A model generated the notes under the pieces. That model was not told where the DNA came from. It worked only from the letters and a program-made list of their open reading frames with translations, and did no database searches. From Diphasiastrum complanatum (lineage: Eukaryota > Streptophyta > Lycopodiopsida > Lycopodiales > Lycopodiaceae): 64,000 nucleotides of DNA. Of the stretch, positions 55,349 through 64,000 are shown piece after piece; within the stretch, counting starts at the first letter, position 1, and each line of letters begins with the position of its first letter. The translations under genes were made by a program, and so were the position numbers. The stretch spans positions 6,767,315 to 6,831,314 of the forward strand of contig CM055093.1 of assembly GCA_029204225.1 (NCBI GenBank), in the 5' to 3' direction.

Positions 55349-57094
55349 CACCTCTTTGTTCTTTATGAGTTCCTGGATGAGTTTGTTGTAACTCTCCAGT
55401 GCTTGGGCTCGTAGAGTGTTGTCATTCTTGAGAGGCCTAAACACATGTGAGCGATGGGGCAACCATTGGGTGTGTTGCCACTCTTTCACTCGTGCTGCAT
55501 GTTGGGATACCGTCATTGTTGCGCGGTAATAGATTATTGCCACGGTTAACTGATCCTTGCATTTGAGGTTGGAAAACGAGATGTTGGAGTCGAAAAACGA
55601 AGGACCCAAGGAGCTATAACAATGGAATTCGAGGGTACTAAGGAAAGCAAGCTCCTTGCAGTTGAGCACCGCTTGCCCCACCGTGGGATCAACCGATTGG
55701 TGGTGCTTGTGGTGGAACTGTTCCAAGGCGTACTGGAAATTTGGGTGGTTATTCCAGCCCTTGGAGTTTGGAATAATTGGACAGTCTGGTGGTGCACTGG
55801 CATCTTGTGTGTCTGTCTGCCCACATTGCTCACCTGGGAATAGGTAGATACTTGGGATCCACGCATAGATACCGGAGATTTTTGAAATAGTCAGCCAGGA
55901 TCTTTTTGTCGTCTTGGAATAGGACGTTGCGCCATGTGGGTTGGGGTGCCAGTTGTTCGATGATCTGCATTTCCTTTTCCTTGATTTCGGCTACAAAGCA
56001 TGGCAACACATATACCTCCCACATGTTGTCTTCTAGAAAGGTTGTCTCATACTCTTGGATGGATTCTTCAAGAGACTTTGGCTTCCTAAAAAGGGTTTTA
56101 GCACTTGCTTTGGCTGGCTTCTGTGGTGTGTGAAGCACTAGCGACATGAGTGTCTTGCATAACAGCAGCTCTCGAAGATGGACCTTGGGGGACATCATCT
56201 ATAGAAAAAGACGTATTGGACTCAAGGGTAGCCAGGTGGAAAGCTTGAAGATTGGTTGGTTCTGTTGGGATCGGTCTTGGAAGAAGTGCCCTTGATGGTA
56301 GGTTCTGCTGGTAATTCTGTTGAGAAGTCAATAAGGCTGCTTGCTTAGTCCATTGTCAGTTGAGTGAGAAGGGGCCCCACAATAGTATGGTTCTTTGGGG
56401 AGAGGAGAGCCTTGGAAATCTTTGCATGATGGATGAGGTGTGCCCAACTGTAGTTGTATCCATCTGGCTCGATGAGAGCAGCCAATAGATACATGAAGAT
56501 GGTTGTTAAGATGCAAGCCTTCCTTGTGCGTGCCACTTCAAAGAAATTGACCACAAATGTAGAAGCTCCTTGAAGGACTTCATTGGTGATGGCTTCAAGT
56601 AATAATCCATCATTGGTGCACCATGCTCTTTTTGTGATATCCATCGGCACGGCCCTTGTCTGGTATGCTGATATATGTCTTTGTACCTCAGGTATCCCAA
56701 TTGCCTTTAGATCTTCAATGGCATATGAGACTGTATGCGTAACTTGATTCAACCGGTATTTGAAACTCACTGTATCCTTAGTGGTTGTGTGGAATGCATA
56801 CTCCACTATGGTTGGAAATTGGCGTAATGGGGGAGTGTAATGTTGGAACCTGCAGATCTTCAAAAGGGGCTCCCCCAACATCCACCATCCACGTGCCTCG
56901 TATGGTTTTGGCATCGGGAGGAATTCTAGGAATGTCGGCTTTTTCTCCATGTACTTGTCATCTGATCTGTGTGGGGTGAGATCTTCTACCCCCACTATGA
57001 AATCTGGATCTAACTCTTGTGTCATCTTGAGCTTTTTGGTTGGCCTAGCATGATCTATTACGACTCTGCATGTATCCTTAACATCCTTCACCAT
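55349..57094 (-). pseudogene. Extra frame downstream of integrase in the Athila/Tat-like element
   Basis: Opens MVKDVKDTCRVVIDH at 57094 and runs 249 codons to a stop at 56345. It includes YKYRLNQVTHTV-like, WCTNDGLLLEAITNEVLQG, FFEVARTRKACILTTIFMYL and LIEPDGYNYSWAHLIHHAKI strings, then LLSPKNHTIVGPLLTQL. Continuation frames (56331-56098, 56198-55830, 55726-55344) carry PKSLEESIQEYETTFLEDN and LRAQALESYNKLIQELIKNK, with the last residues at 49278-49312. I estimate a protein of about 590 residues before decay. It lies after integrase, where Athila elements place an envelope-like frame. It resembles the capsid-like plant transposon proteins more than an envelope; I see one hydrophobic segment and no clear signal peptide. 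Confidence 0.6.
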
Positions 57095-57870
57095 CTTGGC
57101 AAGTTGAAGCCCAAAAAGTGCTTACATTTTTCAAAATAGCAAGTTCAAAAGCTAAAAAGAGCAATAAAAGTTGTTAAATTTGAATGAATATGACCTCTGT
57201 GACTGCTGGGGTTCACTTTGGGAATGTTGGAAAATTTCGACGGCATGTCTTTAGTAAGTGTGAGTTTTGAATGGATCCCACGTCCTTATATAGACCGCCC
57301 CCCCCCCCCTCCACATTTGGGAAACCAAGGTGCTAGATATCAAATCGGCTAGAAAAGACATTCTAAAATCAATGTTGACATAGGCAAACCAAGATCAGGT
57401 CATTCGCACGTGTGGATCCAAAACAGGGCTAAAAATGGCCAAAAAACTCAGTTCAACTTAGAAAATCACTAAATCTCTATTTTTAGGAGTTTGGCTGGGG
57501 ATCTTGTCTCTCCTATTTGACAGTAGTTTTAGCATGAAAAGATGTGCAAAATATCAAAGGGGCAAACCATGATGTCATTTTCAATGTTTCTTGATGAATA
57601 TTGATCCTTTTTTTTTGGGGGGGGGGAGGGGGGCACTTGTTGATTCACTTTGTTGCACAGTAATGTATTTGGTGGCCTTCAACGTCCTTACCTGTAACCT
57701 GTACTAACTCCATGAACCATGTAGACTGTTGTTCCGTCCCTAGAGATACTCTATTCTCAACACATAACTCCACTCCCTATACATTGTATCACAAAAAGAT
57801 AGACAAATAGAAGAACTGTTCATAAATAACTGGAAAAATACAAAGAAAGGCGAAAGAGAAAATGATGAAT
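57095..57870 (-). other. Spacer between integrase and extra frame, with internal TATA-like site
   Basis: No coding frame. On the minus strand a G-run (57300-57312) is followed by CGGTCTATATAAGGACGTGG, with TATATAAGG at 57284-57292, about 190 bases before the extra frame's ATG. Another G/T-rich run lies at 57611-57633. This is a plausible separate promoter for the extra frame. Confidence 0.5.
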
Positions 57871-58690
57871 TTATACAATGGGAGGTAAGTGGTAATAGCG
57901 CCTTAGCTGACTACCATTTACCAAGGTGGGTAAAAGGTCACCCTCTAGAGTGGCCAATTGAACTGCGCCATTCACGAATATTTTCATCACTTGATAGGGT
58001 CCTAGGCCAGAAAATTTCAAGTTTTCTTTCGTGACCTTGCTCTGATACATCAATGCTAGGTCATCTTTGTGTAAGTCCTTTTGTTTTATGACATGGTCAT
58101 GCCAGGCTTTGCGGCATTTCTTTTCAGTGTGCAATGCATGCAAAGCAATAGTTCTGGTTTCGCATAAATTCACCTAATCGACGTTGGGTAGTAGACTTAC
58201 TTGTGTCTAATCATTTCATCACGACCACTCTTAGACTAGGGACAATGAGCTTAGCAGACATTACAGACTCGAGTCCACAGGCTAGTTGAAATGGGGTATG
58301 GTTAATGGCAAGCTTATAGGTTGTTCGAAACACCCATAAAGCTGCTTGGAGTTTATGTTCCCAATCAGACCTACTGGCTTCCACGGTCTTTGTGGTAATA
58401 TTGCATAGATACTTGTTGGAAGATTCATCTTGTCTATTACATCAGGGATAATAGGGCGTACTCTTGCGATGAACTACAAGGAATTCAACTAGGAGTACTC
58501 GTACTGTCTCATTCAGGAAGTGAGTTCCGCAATCACTCACAAGTTCTAAAGGGCATCCGAAACGCGTGATGATGTTCTCATAGAGAAACTTAGTTGTGCT
58601 GGCTACATGGGCTACTCTAACGGCCTTCACTTCTACACACTTTGTAGAATAATATGTTGCCACTATAATATATCGGGCTTGACATACCAG
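57871..58690 (-). pseudogene. Athila/Tat-like integrase relic
   Basis: Read leftwards: YIIVATYYSTKCVEVKAV, FLYENIITRFGCPLELVSDC (with GTHF following), STPYYP, then NKYLCNITTKTVEASRSDWE, KLQAALWVFRTTYKLAINHT and PFQLACG. A C-terminal part follows at 58173-57871 (KENLKFSGLGPYQVMKIFVN). Stops at 58441 and frame changes near 58230 disable it. It abuts protease-type sequence at about 58690, with no RT or RNase H between. Confidence 0.88.
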
Positions 58691-59160
58691 TATTTAAAAT
58701 CTTGATGGATTCCCAATGGCTTGTAGCACTTCTTCAGATTTCAATCGATCGTGTGATCGGTAGTGGATGAGGTCGCTTCTTCTAACGGACTTGCAAGCTT
58801 AATGGTCCAAGTATTTGGATCGACTCTCACGGCTCGATCTCGATTCTCCAATGTGATACAATCTGTACCCTAGTCATGGCATACTTTGGCTAACTTTAGC
58901 CAGAGTCTTCCTAATAGAAGTCAGTAAGATGAGGTTGTTTTCGGAAGATCTAAGATTGTGAAGTTAATGACAAAGTGAAGATCAACGACCTTCACATGTA
59001 CATTTTTGACAATTCCCATGGGTTTGACATAGCTCTGATCAGCAAGTTTTATAGAAAAATCTGTAGGCTATAAGGCACTCAGTCCCCACTCTCAATATAT
59101 GTGTGAAGACATGATGTTTACACCTCAACCACTGTCAATAACAACAGCTACTGAAGGGGG
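58691..59160 (-). pseudogene. Athila/Tat-like protease relic
   Basis: On the minus strand VAVVIDSG, a stop, then GVNIMSSHIY near 59130-59090, followed by FSIKLADQSYVKPMGIVKNV, NFTILDLPKTTSSY and LLLGRLWLKLAKV. This matches the proteases near 7800 and 22100. Several stops. The sequence after LNKKCYKPLG-like joins directly to integrase, so RT and RNase H have been deleted. Confidence 0.82.
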
Positions 59161-60506
59161 GTTCTTGTGCTGAACAGGTAGGCTAATAATACTTTTCTCA
59201 TTTTCCAAGTGGCACCAATGGGCATGAAGAACTGGTCATCATCACTCCCTTCATCCATGGAGGGTCCTATAGGTGTATTTTTATCTCCTAACCAGGTGTT
59301 TAAGGCTTGGCGTAGGGGTTTGGAATTCTTCAAAACATTACCTAAGGATAGGGTGACATGACTAGAATAAAGCAGTTAAGGCTTCGGTCCCACTTCCTTC
59401 TGGTTTTAGGGAGGCAAAGAGTTCTTCATCAAACTCAGGTTGGATAAGTCCTTCCTGGTTTATGGGTGAGGAAGGAGCATTCACAGCTTGGTCAGAGTGT
59501 ACAGGCAAATCCATAGGTTCTATTAGTTGATTGAGATCACCAATAGGGGCCTTAGCTTGCTCCTCTTGTATCCACTTTTTCACCTTGATGTAATGATCTT
59601 TTTCTTTTTTGCGGGTTGGGCCTGGTCCAATGGATTTAGTGGCTTATAGTATGGGGTTGACTATGCTCATCGTTCAAAATTCTCTCTACCACTAGGGACT
59701 CCTTCAAGTGTTGGCACGTGTCTGAACGTAGACAGGGGCTTTTGGTTTTGAAAATTTTGCTCTCCTATCATGTACAATAGTTGGTAGGTTGATAGGTGCG
59801 TCAACTTGCAGCTCTACTAGTCTGGATGGATATTCTTTATAGCAATGGCCATGGCCACATTTCCTATAGATAGGTGTGTAGGTGCCTTTGTATGGGCACT
59901 CGACGATGTAGTGGTTCTCTCCACAGCCATAACATTGGATAGGTGCTCTGTTTTCGTAGAAACGTTGTTGTGTGGTAAATAATGGGTAAATAGAAGCTTC
60001 AGTTCCATCTGAGTAAAAACAAGAGAACCCTTGATCCTCAAGAATATACACATTCTCAAGGCTGAACTCTAGCTGAGGTTGAGGATCTTGACTCGTGGTA
60101 GCAAAGCTTGATGGGATGATTTGACGGTTCATCTGGGGCCCAGGCTATTGCACTACTAAGGCTAGTGTTGTGTTATTAGGTCCAGGTAGCGCTAAGCATT
60201 GTGGGGGTTCTTGTTGGAATGTGGACCTCTGATAACTCTTAATTTGGGAACCCTGTTGTTGCATCCTCCACTGGTATTGTCGTGCAACAGATTGTATTCT
60301 TGGATTGTAGATACTGATGTATCATGATTGTTGGTGTTGCAAAAGATGCAAAATCTTTGGGCTATTTGTCTATTCTATGGGCATTCGTTCACCGTGTGAT
60401 TTTGTTGGCATGTGGGACACCAAACATTATCACGCTTGGGAAATTGGTTGACAATAGGCCCTTGTGATGTGGTATTTTTCAACTTCTATTCAAAATCTTT
60501 GGACAT
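59161..60506 (-). pseudogene. Athila/Tat-like gag C-terminal relic with zinc knuckles
   Basis: Contains one knuckle, CPTCQQNHTVNEC, near 60395-60430. A second, CYGCGENHYIVEC, lies near 59893-59935 and is followed by CGHGHCYKEYPSRLVE. Acidic linker frames follow at 59583-59362 and 59333-59148. The same two-knuckle plan is seen near 8560-8670. Its 5' part is cut by the chromovirus LTR at 60512. Confidence 0.8.
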
Positions 60507-60511
60507 CTTAT
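60507..60511. other. Presumed target-site duplication of the chromovirus
   Basis: CTTAT directly flanks the LTR. Its partner would lie to the right of the window. Confidence 0.4.
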
Positions 60512-60869
60512 TGTAATAGATCCTAACACCACAGTAGGGCAAACACTAATTGATCCACCCAACCTTGCCTACTCCCTGATATAGAGTAAGCCCCTCCTAG
60601 CCCAGTGTGAGGACTGGTAGCATGCTACTACCAAGTGTCGGCCACGTGGCACTGACGTGGCCGACTGCACGTCGGGACCCAACTGGGGGCCCTATCCTGC
60701 TGACAGGGTCCCTAGGCTGTGTTAGGCCCGCCATGGCTATGGACCGTGCTGGGGCACACTACTCACACTGTCTTGCCCTGTTGGTCATGTACGCTGGACA
60801 GGACCCTGACTGTGGTATCTGACCTATCTGTGTTCTCTAGGGTTCGGCACTGGTTACGAGCTCGTAACA
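60512..60869 (-). mobile_element. 3' LTR of Ty3 chromovirus
   Basis: 358 bp. On the minus strand it runs from TGTTACGAGCTCG to ATCTATTACA, with proper TG...CA ends. It is GC-richer than its surroundings and holds a G-box palindrome, GCCACGTGGC, near 60649. It follows the pol stop and polypurine tract directly. Confidence 0.85.
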
Positions 60870-60882
60870 CTCCCTCCCCCTT
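60870..60882 (-). other. Polypurine tract of the chromovirus
   Basis: The minus strand reads AAGGGGGAGGGAG between the pol stop codon (TAA overlapping its start) and the LTR TG. Confidence 0.85.
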
Positions 60883-63800
60883 AAGAACCGTCTTGGTCCT
60901 CTAAGACAAAGTCTGGAAAAATCTTGCGAAGGACGCTGCCTCTTTCCCAAGTGGCATTCTCAACAGGCTGATCATTCCACTTAACCAGATATTCTCGGTA
61001 TAGAGTATGACGAGTCTGCGTCTCTCTACTATCAAGAATTTCCTCTGGTTCATGTGGAGGTTGTTGAGGATCCAATGGGAGAACTAGAACACTGTCCCCT
61101 ACCAGATTATCTGATCTGGTTAAGGCTTTTCGTAACTGACTTACATGAAAAACTGGAAAAACCTTACTGCTGTGTGGGAGTTCTAGTTCATAGGTGACCT
61201 CGCCTAGTCTCCTACTGATGGTAAAGGGACCACAATACCTTGGAGACAACTTAGCACACACTCCTGATTTGAGGGTTTTAGAGTCAACTGGGACTCTCAA
61301 GTAGACTCTCTCACCAGTGGAGAACTGCACATCCCGTCTGTGTGGATCTGCATAATGCCTGGCTCGATCCTGGGATTGTCTAATGCTACGCTTAGCATGT
61401 TCTATCATCTGGTTTAGGTCTTCTAAAAAGTTTCTGGCTGCTTCAACTTTTTCTTGTTTAAACCCTATAGCTGTGGGTGAGCGTGGCTGAAAACCGTACA
61501 TCAGCATAAATGGGCTGTATCTCGTAGCTGAATGTTTGGTACTGTTGTAAGCAAACTCTAATATCGAGAGATACTCCTCCCCATTAGTCTGCCTCTTGCT
61601 GACGTATGCACGAAGCATATCCTCCAGCACTTGATTTACCCTTTCTGTTTGACCGTCCATCTGTGGATGGTCGGTGGTACTCATATTAAGTTTAGTATGG
61701 AGATGATGGAATACTGCCTTCCAAAAATTTCCAGTAAACTTACTGTCCCGGTCGCTGACTATGCCGGAAGGTAGACCGTACAATTTAAATAGCCCGTCTA
61801 CAAACAACCTCGCTAACTCTGGAGCTCTAACGGTTGTTTTGGTCGGAATAAAATGAGCCATTTTGGTCAGACGGTCAACTGTGACCCATATAGCGTCATT
61901 ACCCTTTTGGGTTTTAGGCAGGCCTACTATAAAATCCATGGAGATACTCTCCCATTTACCAGCTGGTATTTCTAAGGGATGCAACAACCCTCCTGCCTTT
62001 AAACGCTCTGCTTTATTTACTTGACATTTCTGGCAACTGGTTACATACTGGTGGACGTCCTTTTTCATACTGGGCCAGAAAAATTGCCTACGAAGAAGCT
62101 CATAGGTCTTCTGTATGCCTGGGTGTCCCGTGCTAGGATTGTCATGACATTCATATAGGACCTGCTGCCTATAATCCTCTGAATTGGGGACACATACTCT
62201 ATCTCTATAGAGCAAGTACTCATCCTGAATGGAATACTGTTTCCATTTGAATCCTTGAGTCAACTGACCCTCAACCACTGGGGTTTGCTTGGGTAATACA
62301 GGCTCAGAATCCTCAACGTCATCTGACGACGTATACTCGGACTCATCATCATCCTCAACGGAAGCTGCCGTATTCTTGGATGAACTGGCACCAGCCCCGG
62401 GAACTGGTTCTAGAGTCTGTAACTGTCTGTTCTGGACTGAGTTCCAGATAATAGAGAAGAATGCATCATGCTGGCATTTCCCTCTCAAGGACTCGAGTAA
62501 CTCATTACGAATCTGAGTAAAACTCAGCTCGTTTATCATAGGCATTCTGCTAAGGGCATCTGCTACTGTATTGAATTTTCCACGCCTATATCTGATAGAC
62601 ATGTCAAACTCTTGCATCAACTCTGCCCAACGAGCTTTCCGACCTCTAAGCTCAGGTTGATTGCAAAGGTATCTGAGACTCTCATGGTCTGTCAGGACCT
62701 CAAAGTTGGCACCATACAAATAATGCCTCCAAGTCTTAAGGGCATGGACTATAGAAAAGAGTTCCTTTTCATAGGCACTGTACCTAGTCTGAACTGGCTC
62801 GAGTTTTTTACTCTCGAACGCAACTGGTCGTCCACCCTGAGTTAGCACAGCGCCTACTGCAAAGTCGCTAGCATCTGTTTCGACCACAAATGGCTGATTG
62901 GGGTCGACGACTTTTAAGACTGGTGCTGTAGCTAAGGCTGTTTTGAGAGCATCAAAGCTCTCCTGTTGTGCAGACTCCCAAATGAACTCCTTTCCCTTCC
63001 CCTTAAGAAGATTTGTCATAGGGACTGCTATCTGAGCATATTCCTTGACAAATCGTCTGTAATATCCCGCGAGACCAAGAAAGATTTGAAGTTCCAAAAT
63101 ATTCTGAGGTCTCAGCCAACTGAGTATGGCTTTAACCTTATTTGGGTCCATCTTAATCCCATCTGAAGAGATAATGTGACCCAAATATGCTACTTCTTCA
63201 ACGAAGAATTCACACTTGGATTGTTTAGCATAAAGCTTATGCTTTCTGAGCAGTCGAAACACCTTTCTGAGGTGTTTTAGATGCTCCTTCCTCGTTTTGC
63301 TGTAGACGAGGATGTCATCTAAAAATACGACCACAAACTTACCCAAGTATGGTCTAAGGACACTGTTCATCAAGGTCATAAAGGTAGCTGGAGCATTTGT
63401 GAGCCCAAATGGCATCACCTTAAACTCATAATGACCGTGACGAATCCTAAAAGCTGTTTTCGAGACATCTTCCGATTTTATACGGACTTGATGATATCCC
63501 GATCTAAGGTCTATTTTACTGAAAAACTTAGCCCCGTCGAGTTGATCAAACAACTCGTCTGCCCGAGGCATAGGGTATTTATTCTTAATTGTGACTTTAT
63601 TGAGGGCTCTGTAATCTACGCAAAGACGCATAGACCCCTCTTTCTTTTTCACCAATAGGACTGGTGAGGCCCATGGTGAACTACTGGTCTGAATTTGGCC
63701 TTTCCCAAGATAGTCTGTTAACTGCCTAGTTATTTCTTCATCCTCTGTTCGGCTGACCCGATACGGAGGTTTAGAAACAGGTGCTGTACCTGGTACTAGG

Positions 63801-64000
63801 TTTATTACATGATCTACCTCTCTGCTAGGTGGTAAACCATGTGGCAAATCTTCAGGAAAAACATCTTTAAATTTAGACAATAAAGTTTCTAATTTACTGA
63901 TTTTCTGCTGAATAGAACTGGAAATAGAAACTTCAGGAATAAACTGAAAGTCACATAAGAATACCTGATGGTCTTCGTCTCCGATTAGCTGACAGAGCTC
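60881..64000 (-). CDS. Ty3 chromovirus pol, unbroken, 5' end beyond window
   Basis: A continuous frame from the window edge (at least 1,039 codons) to a TAA at 60883-60881, encoding the enzymes for reverse transcription and integration. In order: RT with [46 protein letters not shown] and the catalytic [12 protein letters not shown]; RNase H with [31 protein letters not shown] and VADALSRM; a low-complexity acidic linker ([17 protein letters not shown]); the integrase zinc region ([21 protein letters not shown]); the integrase core ([35 protein letters not shown]); and a chromodomain-like end ([35 protein letters not shown]). All catalytic residues appear present. Gag and protease lie off the edge. 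Confidence 0.97.
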   Translation of the reverse strand, partial: ELCQLIGDEDHQVFLCDFQFIPEVSISSSIQQKISKLETLLSKFKDVFPEDLPHGLPPSREVDHVINLVPGTAPVSKPPYRVSRTEDEEITRQLTDYLGKGQIQTSSSPWASPVLLVKKKEGSMRLCVDYRALNKVTIKNKYPMPRADELFDQLDGAKFFSKIDLRSGYHQVRIKSEDVSKTAFRIRHGHYEFKVMPFGLTNAPATFMTLMNSVLRPYLGKFVVVFLDDILVYSKTRKEHLKHLRKVFRLLRKHKLYAKQSKCEFFVEEVAYLGHIISSDGIKMDPNKVKAILSWLRPQNILELQIFLGLAGYYRRFVKEYAQIAVPMTNLLKGKGKEFIWESAQQESFDALKTALATAPVLKVVDPNQPFVVETDASDFAVGAVLTQGGRPVAFESKKLEPVQTRYSAYEKELFSIVHALKTWRHYLYGANFEVLTDHESLRYLCNQPELRGRKARWAELMQEFDMSIRYRRGKFNTVADALSRMPMINELSFTQIRNELLESLRGKCQHDAFFSIIWNSVQNRQLQTLEPVPGAGASSSKNTAASVEDDDESEYTSSDDVEDSEPVLPKQTPVVEGQLTQGFKWKQYSIQDEYLLYRDRVCVPNSEDYRQQVLYECHDNPSTGHPGIQKTYELLRRQFFWPSMKKDVHQYVTSCQKCQVNKAERLKAGGLLHPLEIPAGKWESISMDFIVGLPKTQKGNDAIWVTVDRLTKMAHFIPTKTTVRAPELARLFVDGLFKLYGLPSGIVSDRDSKFTGNFWKAVFHHLHTKLNMSTTDHPQMDGQTERVNQVLEDMLRAYVSKRQTNGEEYLSILEFAYNSTKHSATRYSPFMLMYGFQPRSPTAIGFKQEKVEAARNFLEDLNQMIEHAKRSIRQSQDRARHYADPHRRDVQFSTGERVYLRVPVDSKTLKSGVCAKLSPRYCGPFTISRRLGEVTYELELPHSSKVFPVFHVSQLRKALTRSDNLVGDSVLVLPLDPQQPPHEPEEILDSRETQTRHTLYREYLVKWNDQPVENATWERGSVLRKIFPDFVLEDQDGS

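Overview
The window is nuclear DNA from a flowering plant. It is mostly a nest of decayed LTR retrotransposons surrounding one intact host gene. Plant features include Ty1/copia and Ty3/gypsy polyproteins of plant type, initiator-Met and Asp tRNA primer binding sites, long AG/CT microsatellites, and a three-coding-exon alpha-COP gene with a 5' UTR intron. I cannot name the species.

Layout. 1-465 is a GC-rich repeat block that cuts into a plus-strand Ty3 chromovirus relic (464-3148). 3150-7733 joins two minus-strand relics, a copia RT piece and a Ty3 gag-protease with leader, PBS and LTR. The second of these sits inside an Athila/Tat-like element (gag-protease, 7734-11030) whose LTR (11040-11750) is itself inside another copia RT. 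11755-19930 is a graveyard of copia RT and gag pieces, a LINE RT, a hairpin-forming repeat cluster, AG arrays and LTR-like sequence. 19959-23203 is a second Athila/Tat-like relic (RT and protease). 23340-26567 is a long non-coding stretch ending in a PPT and LTR. 26580-32000 is a copia gag-protease-integrase relic split by a ~3.1 kb unidentified insert.

33808-40600 holds the complete alpha-COP (coatomer) gene on the minus strand. Its 1,217 codons are unbroken, and repeated CACGTG-like motifs lie upstream. 42846-44222 is an intron-bearing plus-strand coding fragment that I do not recognise as a standard plant gene.

44223-64000 is a stack of elements. A decayed plus-strand copia (44223-49273) abuts the tail of an Athila/Tat-like minus-strand element (49278 to ~60510). 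That element lacks RT and carries an extra downstream reading frame with its own TATA-like site. Within the extra frame sits a complete copia insertion (49313-55343) with matching 5 bp target duplications and LTRs about 2% different. Its RT domain is replaced by a foreign reading frame largely continuous with pol. The Athila/Tat-like gag is in turn interrupted by a Ty3 chromovirus with an uninterrupted pol frame that runs off the right edge.

Functionally, only alpha-COP looks like a working host gene. The 60512-64000 chromovirus is the best candidate for an intact mobile element. The 49313-55343 copia could move only with enzymes supplied by a relative.
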